Origin: Myxococcota bacterium
GTDB taxonomy: Bacteria > Myxococcota_A > UBA9160 > SZUA-336
Direction: 5' to 3'
Assembly (NCBI GenBank): GCA_035498015.1
Contig: DATKAO010000128.1
Coordinates: forward strand, 1 to 32,448
DNA length: 32,448 nt
Below the pieces are notes generated by a model. The model was not told the origin of the DNA and made no database searches. It saw nothing but the letters and a program-made list of their open reading frames with translations. The translations under genes and the position numbers were made by a program. Below, piece by piece: positions 25,518 to 32,448 of this stretch (position 1 is its first letter; every line of letters starts with the position of its first letter).

Positions 25518-27526
25518 TGCCGAACAGGCTGGCCGGCGAGACCAGCGCCTACCTGCGCCAGCACGCGCACAACCCGGTGGACTGGTACCCGTGGGGCGAC
25601 GAGGCCTGGGAGCGCGCGCGCCGCGAGAACAAGCCGGTGCTGGTGTCGATCGGCTACTCGTCGTGCCACTGGTGTCACGTGATGGAGCGCGAGTCGTTCG
25701 AGGACCCGAACGTGGCGCGCCTTTTGAGTGAGTCGCTGGTCGCCATCAAGGTCGACCGCGAGGAGCGCCCCGACGTGGACCAGATCTACATGGAGGCGGT
25801 GCAGCGCATGACCGGCTCCGGCGGCTGGCCGCTCAACATGTTCTGCACGCCCGACGGACGGCCGTTCATGGGCGGCACCTACTTCCCGCCACGCCGCATG
25901 CACAACCGGCCGAGCTTCGCCGAGGTGGTGCTGGCGGTGGCGCGTGCCTGGCGCGACCAGCGCGAGGAGGTCGACAAGGCGGCAGCCGAGGTGCTGGCTG
26001 CACTGGGCGCGCGGCCCGAGGTCACGGCGCCCGATCCGGTCGGCAAGGAGTCACTGTCGATCCTGGTGCGCCAGATGATGGCGCGCGCGGACCGCCGGCA
26101 CGGGGGCTTCGGCGCGGCGCCGAAGTTCCCCACCGCCACCAACCTCGAGGCGGTGCTGGCCGCGGCGCACCTGGGCGTGGCGCGCGGCGACGCGCGCGAG
26201 CATCTGGTGTTCTCGCTCGAGCAGATGGCGCGCGGCGGCATCTTCGATCAGCTGGGCGGCGGCTTCCACCGCTACTCGACCGACGAGCGCTGGCTCGTGC
26301 CGCACTTCGAGAAGATGCTCTACGACAACGGGCAGCTCCTGCGCGTGTACGCCGAGGCCTACCGGCAGACCGGCGACGAGAAGCTGCGCTGGCCGGTCGA
26401 GGAGACCGTGAGCTGGCTCGAGCGCGAGATGCGCGACCCGGCCGGCGGCTTCTACGCGAGTCAGGACGCCGACAGCGAGGGCGAGGAGGGGCGCTTCTTC
26501 GTCTGGAGCCCCGAGGAGATCCGCGCGGTGCTCGGGAGCGAGCTCGGCGACGAGTTCTGCGCGGCCTACGGGGTCGAGCCGGGTGGGAATTTCGAGCACT
26601 CGGGGAAGAGCGTGCTGTCGCACGGCCTCGCGGGGGACCGGCCGCGCTTCGCCGAGGCGCGCGCCCGGCTGTTCGCGGCGCGCAGCGCGCGCGTGGCGCC
26701 CGCGACGGACAAGAAGAACGTGTGCTCGTGGATCGGCTACGCGATCTCGGGGCTCGCGCTCGCGGGGTCCAGCTTCGCCCGGCCCGAGTGGGTCGGCGCC
26801 GCGGCGCGCGCGGCCGACTTCGCGCTCAGCCGGCTGTCGGACGGCGGGCGCGGCCTCTTGCGCATCTACGAGGCGGGTGAGGCCAAGATCCCCGCCTTCC
26901 TCGACGATCACGCGGCGCTCTTGTGCGCGCTGCTCGACCTGTCTCGCGCGGGCGGGGGCGACCGGTACCTGGAGGCTGCGGCGGTCGTGGCCGACGAGCT
27001 GCGGGCGCGCTTCTTCGATCCGCGCACGCGCGAGCTGTTCTTCACGCCGGGCGGCGATGCCACGCTGGTGATGCGCCTGTCGAGTGACTCCGACGGGGCG
27101 ACGCCTGCGGCCTCGGGCCTCGCGGTGCTGGGTCTGGTGCGGCTCGGCTCACTCAGCGGGCGGTCGGACTTCAGCGAGATCGCCGAGGCGGTGCTCGAGC
27201 GCGAGGGCCCGGTCGCCTCGCGCGCGCCTTTGTATCTGCCGACGCTGACGCGCGCCGCCGCCCTGCGCGAGGCCGAGCCCGGCGTGGCGATCGTGCTCGG
27301 CGCGGCCGCCGACCCGCGCACGCAGGCGCTGGCCGCGCGCGCCCGGACGCTGCTCGGTCCCGAGGACGCCGTGGTCGTGGTGACTCCCGGCGCGCGGCCC
27401 GCCTGGCTCGCGCCGGAATGGCTGGCAGGCCGCGAGCCGAGAAACGGCGCGCCGACCGCCTACCTGTGCCGCGGCCGGGTGTGCTCCTTGCCCGCGAACG
27501 AGCCTTCGGAGCTATTCCTGCCGTAG
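25517..27526 (+). CDS. YyaL-like DUF255 protein (thioredoxin-like plus six-hairpin domain)
   Basis: 669 residues from the ATG at 25517, which overlaps the preceding stop by one base. A longer frame to 25481 is not needed. The N-terminal thioredoxin-like DUF255 domain holds [14 protein letters not shown] and [20 protein letters not shown] with the redox-type pair Cys50-x-x-Cys53. It continues with [10 protein letters not shown] and [16 protein letters not shown]. The rest is an alpha-toroid (six-hairpin glycosidase-like) domain with [54 protein letters not shown] and [20 protein letters not shown]. Homologs (YyaL, human SPATA20) have no settled function. The 3' end overlaps the convergent MFS/spermidine-synthase-like gene by 15 bases. 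Confidence 0.93.
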   Translation: MPNRLAGETSAYLRQHAHNPVDWYPWGDEAWERARRENKPVLVSIGYSSCHWCHVMERESFEDPNVARLLSESLVAIKVDREERPDVDQIYMEAVQRMTGSGGWPLNMFCTPDGRPFMGGTYFPPRRMHNRPSFAEVVLAVARAWRDQREEVDKAAAEVLAALGARPEVTAPDPVGKESLSILVRQMMARADRRHGGFGAAPKFPTATNLEAVLAAAHLGVARGDAREHLVFSLEQMARGGIFDQLGGGFHRYSTDERWLVPHFEKMLYDNGQLLRVYAEAYRQTGDEKLRWPVEETVSWLEREMRDPAGGFYASQDADSEGEEGRFFVWSPEEIRAVLGSELGDEFCAAYGVEPGGNFEHSGKSVLSHGLAGDRPRFAEARARLFAARSARVAPATDKKNVCSWIGYAISGLALAGSSFARPEWVGAAARAADFALSRLSDGGRGLLRIYEAGEAKIPAFLDDHAALLCALLDLSRAGGGDRYLEAAAVVADELRARFFDPRTRELFFTPGGDATLVMRLSSDSDGATPAASGLAVLGLVRLGSLSGRSDFSEIAEAVLEREGPVASRAPLYLPTLTRAAALREAEPGVAIVLGAAADPRTQALAARARTLLGPEDAVVVVTPGARPAWLAPEWLAGREPRNGAPTAYLCRGRVCSLPANEPSELFLP

Positions 27527-30500
27527 TGCCCGGATGAAGGGCCGGAACCAGGTGCGGCCGGGCTCCTGCGGGAAGTCGTCCATGAAGCGCAGTGTCTCGG
27601 CGCGGAGCTCGGGGCTGTGCTGCGCGGCCAGCGCCTGCAGGCGCAGGGCTCGCAGCGGCGGACGGTTCCACAGCGAGTTCTGCTTCGCGAGCAGGTCGGC
27701 GGTGGCGAGACAGCCGGCGTAGTCACCCGACAGGTACTGCGCGTGCGCGAGCGCCGTGCCCGCCAGCTCGTCCCACGGGTTCTTGTCGTAGAGCTTGTGC
27801 AGGATGTCGCTGGCCTGCGGCGCGCGCGGCGCCACGCTCGCCAGGAGCTCGAGCAGCGGCTCGCGCAGCGCGTAGTCGGACTTGCGCGGGCGCAGCGAGG
27901 CGAGCGCAGTGCCGACCGCCTCGATCACTCCCTGCGCGCCCTGCGGCGAGCGCGGGTCGGTGAGCTGCGCGCCCAGCAGCGCGTACTGCGGCTCGAGCGT
28001 CGCGTCGCTCTTGAGCGCGCCGGTCAGCAGCGCCGCCGCGGTCTGTGCGTCGCCCAGCGCAGCGCTGACCCGCGCCAGCTCGAGCGCGATCGGGCGGCTG
28101 TCGGGGAAGCGCTTGCGGCCCTCCTCGAGCACCGCGCGCGCCTGGGCCGGATCGTCGGCCAGCGCCCGGGCACGCAGCAGGAAGGCCTCGTCGCGGTCGA
28201 CGTTCCGGATCAGGTCGAGCTCGGGGCCGGCCTCGGCGCCGCGGAAGCGCACGGCGGCCAGGCGCAGCGGCGTGTCGTCGGGCGGCGCGGTCGTGAGCAC
28301 GGGCCAGAGCGTCGCCCGCGCCGCGCGCACGCGGCGCACGTCGTCGAGCAGCGCGTCGATGCCGGTCGGCTGGTAGCGGTTGCGCGAGGCGCGTGACTCG
28401 AGCCGCGGCAGCTTGTCGTGCAGTGTCTCGGCGCCCGCGAGCAGCGGCGTGAGCTCGTCCTTGTGCAAGAGGAAGCGCGCGAACAGGTCGTCGGGCGAGC
28501 GCGCGTACAGCACGGGCTCGAGGTCTTTGGCGAGGCCGGGGTTGACCGCGACGCGCCGCGTGACCAGGTTGCGGTCGTACACCAGCGGCCGCTGGGAGCC
28601 GAGCAGCAACAGGTCGTCGGGGCTCGACCACCAGAGGTCCACGTGCTCGAACGACTGCACGAAGGTCTGGATCATGGCGCGCACCATCCAGTCGCTCGAC
28701 GAGTAGGTCTGCACCCACTGCAGGTACACGCCGCCGGGCGCGAGCCGCGCGCGCGCGTTGGCGTAGTGCTCGGCGGTGAACAGGTTCGCGACGCCGGAAA
28801 TGAACGGGTTGGTCGGCTCGGAGATGATCACGTCGTAGCTGTCGGGGCTGGCCAGCAGGTGGGTGCGGCCGTCTTCGTAGATCACGCGCACGTTGTCGCG
28901 CCGGAACACGCCGTGGTTCTCGCCGTCGAAGTGGCGCGAGGCGGCCTCGACCATGGCCGGCTCGATCTCGACCACGTCGACGCGCTCGACCCCGGCGAAC
29001 TCGGCGGCGACGCGCGCCGTGACTCCCGAGCCCGCGCCGATCACCAGCACGCGGCCGATCTTCTCGGCCGAGATCATGGGCACCGCCGCGACCAGGATCT
29101 GGCTCGGCATGTCGGACGGCGTCGACGCGTCGGCCTTGCCGCCGATCATGAGGGCCTTGGTGGTGCCCGACTGTCTCACGGTGACCAGCGCGTTCAGCCC
29201 TTCGCGCGCGTAGACCTGGCTGACTCCGCCCAGCACCAGGGTGTCGGCGAGCTCTCCCGGTCCGCGCGGCAGCTGGTTGCGGATGCGCATGGGGTCGAGG
29301 TCGAGCCGGCGCATGTCCCAGCCGGGCAGCGCCAGCGCCACGAGCAAGAGCCCCCCCACCGGCAGCGCGATGCCGATGGCGCGCGCGCGGCTCCAGCCGC
29401 CGTAGCGCGCCGCGACGGCGCAGATCCCGCCGGCCGCCAGCGCGGAGCCGAGCGCGCACAGCCGCACCACGCCCTGACTCCCGAGCCAGGGCACGAGGGC
29501 GAAGCTGCCGGCGAGTGACCCGAGGATGGCGCCCGCGGTGTTCGCGAGGTACACGCGCCCCACGCTGCGCCCCGCCCGCTCGGCCGAGGCGGTCGCGAGC
29601 TGGACCGAGAGCGGGAACGCCACGCCCATGCTGAGCGTGGCCGGCAGCACCACCAGCGCCGACACGCCGAACAGCACCGACAGGAGCTGCTCGTAGGAGA
29701 GCGCGCGCGGCTGGACGATCAGGAAGAACAGCGCCGGCAGACGGTCGAAGCCGAGCAGGAAGACGCACGACGACGCGGCCAGCACCAGCAGCGCCAGCGC
29801 CAGCGGCAGGAGTGGCGCGCGCTCGTCCGCGGGCTCGCGCGCGACCCCGAGACTCCCGAGCCCGATGCCGAGCAGCGTCGCCGCCAGAACGATCGTGAAG
29901 CCGTGCGCCGTGGCGCCGAAGCCCGCGCCCAGCGCGCGCGTCCAGGCGACCTCGAGCGCGAGCGCGATCGCGCCCACGGCAAAGGTGGCCGCCAGCGCGG
30001 CTCGCAGTCGCCACAGCCGCGCGACCGGTGACTCGAGCGGAGTGACTCCGGCCAGCTCCGCCGGCTCGTCCTCGCCCGCGTCGGCCTCGATCGCCGGCGC
30101 GAAGCGCCGGCCCAGCGCGAACACCAGCCCCGCGAGCGCCAGGTTCACCACGCCCGTGAAGCGGCTCGTCGCGTCCATCCCCAGTGACTGCACGAGCAAC
30201 AGCCCCGCGAGCACCGAGCCCGCCATGCCGCCCAAGGTGTTCAGTCCGTACAGCACACCGACCGCCGACTGCGTGTCGTCGCGCGCGCGCACCAGGGCGC
30301 GCGACAGCACCGGCAGCGTGGCGCCCATCAGCACCGTGGGCGGGAGCAACGCCAACAGCCCGAGGACGGCCTTGGTGAACACGCCCCCGCGCCCGCCCAG
30401 CGCCACGAACCCCCACTCGATGCCGTCGAGCACGAACGGCGCGAGCAGCCCGTACACGCCGATGCCCGCTTCGAGCGCCGCGTAGCGCCGCGCCGGTGAG

Positions 30501-30784
30501 CCCGCGCGATCCGCCAGCCGCCCGAAGCGCCACGCGCCGAGCCCCATGCCCGCCATGTAGGCCGCCAGCACGACCCCGATCGAGTACTGGGTCGAGCCGA
30601 ACGACAGCTCGAGCCGCCGCGACCAGGTCACCTCGTACACGAGCCCCGTCGCACCAGAGACGAAGAAGCACGCCGCGGCGAACACCCACAGCGCCCAGCG
30701 AGTCACCGGCTCGGGCGCGAGCGGCGGCGCGAGCCCCATGTCGGGCACTGGCGCGCCCGGCGTCCGCCGGCGACGTTTGCTCAC
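27512..30784 (-). CDS. Fused MFS transporter / spermidine-synthase-like protein with TPR tail
   Basis: 1090 residues from the GTG at 30784, preceded by CAGGAG. About twelve to fourteen membrane segments fill residues 25-490 ([17 protein letters not shown] is the usual first one). A SpeE-like Rossmann domain follows, then a helical TPR-like tail from about residue 860. The AdoMet-site loop is [17 protein letters not shown] near 583, instead of GGGDG. The catalytic motif region is [20 protein letters not shown] near 653, instead of the DSTDP of aminopropyltransferases. Key acidic residues of true spermidine synthase are thus missing, so a different reaction or a regulatory role is likely. The family is known as fused MFS/spermidine synthase; function unproven. 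The M3 peptidase lies 35 bases upstream on the same strand. Confidence 0.88.
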   Translation of the reverse strand: MSKRRRRTPGAPVPDMGLAPPLAPEPVTRWALWVFAAACFFVSGATGLVYEVTWSRRLELSFGSTQYSIGVVLAAYMAGMGLGAWRFGRLADRAGSPARRYAALEAGIGVYGLLAPFVLDGIEWGFVALGGRGGVFTKAVLGLLALLPPTVLMGATLPVLSRALVRARDDTQSAVGVLYGLNTLGGMAGSVLAGLLLVQSLGMDATSRFTGVVNLALAGLVFALGRRFAPAIEADAGEDEPAELAGVTPLESPVARLWRLRAALAATFAVGAIALALEVAWTRALGAGFGATAHGFTIVLAATLLGIGLGSLGVAREPADERAPLLPLALALLVLAASSCVFLLGFDRLPALFFLIVQPRALSYEQLLSVLFGVSALVVLPATLSMGVAFPLSVQLATASAERAGRSVGRVYLANTAGAILGSLAGSFALVPWLGSQGVVRLCALGSALAAGGICAVAARYGGWSRARAIGIALPVGGLLLVALALPGWDMRRLDLDPMRIRNQLPRGPGELADTLVLGGVSQVYAREGLNALVTVRQSGTTKALMIGGKADASTPSDMPSQILVAAVPMISAEKIGRVLVIGAGSGVTARVAAEFAGVERVDVVEIEPAMVEAASRHFDGENHGVFRRDNVRVIYEDGRTHLLASPDSYDVIISEPTNPFISGVANLFTAEHYANARARLAPGGVYLQWVQTYSSSDWMVRAMIQTFVQSFEHVDLWWSSPDDLLLLGSQRPLVYDRNLVTRRVAVNPGLAKDLEPVLYARSPDDLFARFLLHKDELTPLLAGAETLHDKLPRLESRASRNRYQPTGIDALLDDVRRVRAARATLWPVLTTAPPDDTPLRLAAVRFRGAEAGPELDLIRNVDRDEAFLLRARALADDPAQARAVLEEGRKRFPDSRPIALELARVSAALGDAQTAAALLTGALKSDATLEPQYALLGAQLTDPRSPQGAQGVIEAVGTALASLRPRKSDYALREPLLELLASVAPRAPQASDILHKLYDKNPWDELAGTALAHAQYLSGDYAGCLATADLLAKQNSLWNRPPLRALRLQALAAQHSPELRAETLRFMDDFPQEPGRTWFRPFIRALRQE

Positions 30785-30819
30785 GCTGGACTCCTGGCCC
30801 TCTGGAATTTCATGCGCGG

Positions 30820-32448
30820 CTAGGCGGCCCGCAATCCGTAGTGGCGCAGCAGGGCGTCCGTCTTCGGCTCGCGCCCGCGGAAGTCCTTGAACACCTCCAT
30901 CGCCGGCGCGCTGCCGCCCAGGCCCAGCACCGTGTCACGGTATCTGCGGCCGGTGACTCGCAGGGCGGCGGGGTTCTCGAGTCCGGCTTCCTCGAAGGCC
31001 GCGAAGGCGTCGGCCGAGAGCACCTCGGCCCACTTGTACGAGTAGTAGCCGGCCGCATAGCCGCCCGCGAAGATGTGGCCGAAGCTGCACAGGAAGCGGT
31101 CCTCGGGCAGCGGCGCCAGCACCGTCGCCAGCTTGGCCACGCGCTGCTGCACGTCGAACGGAGTGACTCGCCCGCCCGGGTCGTAGCCGTCGTGCAGGTC
31201 GAGGTCGAGCAGCGAGAAGAACAGCTGGCGCAACATGTCGGAGCCGGCGCGGTAGGTGCGCGCGGCGCACAGCTTCTCGAACAGCGCGTCGGGCAGGGCC
31301 TGGCCGGTCTCGAAGTGTCTCGCGAAGCCGAGCAACGTCTCGCGGTGGTAGCACCAGTTCTCCATGAACTGGCTCGGCAGCTCGACGGCGTCCCACTCCA
31401 CGTTGCGGATGCCCGAGGCCAGCCCGTAGTCCACCCGCGTCAGCATGTGCTGCAGCCCGTGGCCGAACTCGTGGAACAGGGTCTGCACCTCGTCGAAGCT
31501 CATGAGCGACGGCCGGTCGCCGACGGGCGGGGTCTGGTTGCAGACCAGGTACGCCACCGGCAGGCGCGTGCCTCCGCCGAAGACGCGCGTGCGGCCGACA
31601 CACTCGTCCATCCACGCGCCGCCGCGCTTCTCGGCGGGCCGCGAGTACGGGTCGAGATAGAACGCGGCGAGCGGCGCGCCCGACTCGTCGCTCACGCGGA
31701 AGAAGCGCACGTCGGGGTTCCAGATCGGCGCCTCGCCGTCGGCCGCGCGGATCGTGACTCCGAACAGCCGTTCAGCCAGCCCGAACAGACCCGAGAGCAC
31801 CGCGGGCAGCGGGAAGTACGGACGCAGCTCCTCCTCGGAGTAGGCATACTTCGCCTCGCGCTGACGCTCGGCCCAGTACGCGACGTCCCAGTGCATGAGC
31901 TCGCGCGTCTCGCCCTGGGCGCGCGCGAAGGCGCGCAGCTCGGCCAGCTCGCGCTCGGCCGCGGCGTAGGAGACCTTGCGCAGCTCCTCGAGCAGCTTGC
32001 GCACCGCCGCCACGTCGGGCGCCATCTTCGAGGCCAGGGACAGCTCGGCGTAGCTCGCGAAGCCGAGCAGCTTGGCCTCTTCGAGGCGCAGCGCCAGGAT
32101 CTTCGAGATGAGTCCCGTGTTGTCACTCGCGCCGGAGCTCGCGCGCGCGAGGTTGGCGCGGTAGAGCTGCTCGCGCAGCTCGCGGCGCTTCAGGTGCTGC
32201 AGCGCCGGCACGAGCACGGGCAGGTCGAGCGTGAGTCGCCACGGTCCGGCCTCGGCCGAAGCACTCGGCTCACCCGCCGCGCGCGCCGACTGCGCCGCCA
32301 CCTCGAGCGCGCTCTCGGGCAGGCCCTCGACCTCGGCCTTCTCGCGCAGCACGAGCGCGAACGCCTTGGTCGCGTCGAGCACGTGGTTCGAGAACGCGGT
32401 CTGGTGCTCGGCGAGCTCGGTCGCGATCGCCTGGAAGCGCTCGCGCGC
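30820..32448 (-). CDS. prlC: M3-family oligopeptidase A (5' end outside window)
   Basis: The last 542 residues of a thimet-oligopeptidase-family zinc peptidase that degrades short peptides, such as cleaved signal peptides, in the cytoplasm. The frame is open to the window edge, and the first residues (ARERFQAIATELAEHQTAFS) are normal M3 sequence, so about 130 residues are missing upstream. The zinc site HEFGH is at 31473-31459, within TLFHEFGHGLQHMLTRVD. Downstream are AVELPSQFMENWCYH (third ligand Glu), FGHIFAGGYAAGYYSYKWAE with its substrate-binding His and Tyr residues, and the C-terminal FKDFRGREPKTDALLRHYG. The match to OpdA/PrlC is close throughout. The membrane synthase-like gene follows 35 bases after the stop. 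Confidence 0.95.
   Translation of the reverse strand, partial: ARERFQAIATELAEHQTAFSNHVLDATKAFALVLREKAEVEGLPESALEVAAQSARAAGEPSASAEAGPWRLTLDLPVLVPALQHLKRRELREQLYRANLARASSGASDNTGLISKILALRLEEAKLLGFASYAELSLASKMAPDVAAVRKLLEELRKVSYAAAERELAELRAFARAQGETRELMHWDVAYWAERQREAKYAYSEEELRPYFPLPAVLSGLFGLAERLFGVTIRAADGEAPIWNPDVRFFRVSDESGAPLAAFYLDPYSRPAEKRGGAWMDECVGRTRVFGGGTRLPVAYLVCNQTPPVGDRPSLMSFDEVQTLFHEFGHGLQHMLTRVDYGLASGIRNVEWDAVELPSQFMENWCYHRETLLGFARHFETGQALPDALFEKLCAARTYRAGSDMLRQLFFSLLDLDLHDGYDPGGRVTPFDVQQRVAKLATVLAPLPEDRFLCSFGHIFAGGYAAGYYSYKWAEVLSADAFAAFEEAGLENPAALRVTGRRYRDTVLGLGGSAPAMEVFKDFRGREPKTDALLRHYGLRAA

Larger units (their letters stand above)
1484..31168. repeat. Dispersed over-represented heptamer AGTSACT
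   Basis: AGTCACT or AGTGACT (reverse complements of each other) found by eye at starts 1484, 1670, 1939, 2041, 3588, 7259, 12445, 15994, 17381, 18263, 19259, 19426, 21064, 22609, 25230, 26049, 27083, 30041, 30183 and 31162. Roughly fifty further or overlapping hexamers GTGACT/AGTCAC exist. The sites occur in both orientations and in several reading frames; the one at 1484 spans a stop codon. They are single words, not a tandem or REP-type repeat. Confidence 0.75.

Noticed and set aside
27723-30689. Long second minus-strand frame (about 990 codons) within the MFS/spermidine-synthase-like gene
   Set aside because: Arg/Ala/Gly shadow translation; the other minus-strand frame carries membrane segments and the AdoMet domain.

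Overview
This is a GC-rich (about 70%) chromosomal window from a Gram-negative bacterium. It encodes lipoproteins with lipoboxes, outer-membrane beta-barrel sequence, a BamE-like lipoprotein, a biosynthetic arginine decarboxylase and an OpdA-type peptidase. Base composition and gene content suit an uncultured deltaproteobacterial or Myxococcota-like lineage. No rRNA or other phylogenetic marker is present, so that placement is inference. I saw no tRNA, rRNA, IS element, prophage or CRISPR array. Coding density is very high.

Layout. 1-1806 (+): end of an Fe-S assembly operon, with sufS (5' end outside), sufU and a SufT-like DUF59 gene. 1808-2968 (-): metal-dependent amidohydrolase. 2967-3458 (+): small BamE-like lipoprotein. 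3434-4375 (-): lipoate-protein-ligase-like gene in which the usual lysine is an arginine. 4609-12977 (+): the most unusual locus, four consecutive genes built around DUF11-type repeat modules. Three are small secreted proteins; the fourth is an 1843-residue protein with DUF11 and SdrD-B-like domains and a very large C-terminal outer-membrane beta-barrel. 12985-14698 (-): CDF metal transporter and GNAT acetyltransferase. 14784-16331 (+): GT-C (GT39-like) membrane glycosyltransferase. 16328-19932 (-): flippase, GT-B glycosyltransferase and sulfotransferase in an overlapping operon, probably for a sulfated surface glycan. 20142-24005 (-): speA, an SDR dehydrogenase, two tandem paralogous TPR-like lipoproteins and an AhpD-like protein. 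24246-27526 (+): ferredoxin-NADP-reductase-like flavoprotein and a YyaL/DUF255 protein. 27512-30784 (-): fused MFS/spermidine-synthase-like protein with a TPR tail. 30820 to the window end (-): M3 oligopeptidase, 5' end outside.

Three signals go beyond gene content. (1) The near-palindromic heptamer AGTSACT (AGTCACT or AGTGACT) occurs about 20 times on my hand count, against roughly one expected from base composition. It is spread across genes, frames and strands, and accounts for much of the rare Ser (AGT, TCA) and Thr (ACT) codon use. (2) The start codon of the giant barrel gene lies in the five-base loop of a 17-bp hairpin, within a leader that has two further strong hairpins. (3) Several genes have a TANNNT -10-like element only 5-10 bases before the start codon, which suggests leaderless transcription. 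All five convergent gene pairs overlap or lie within 7 bases of each other, leaving no room for ordinary terminators.
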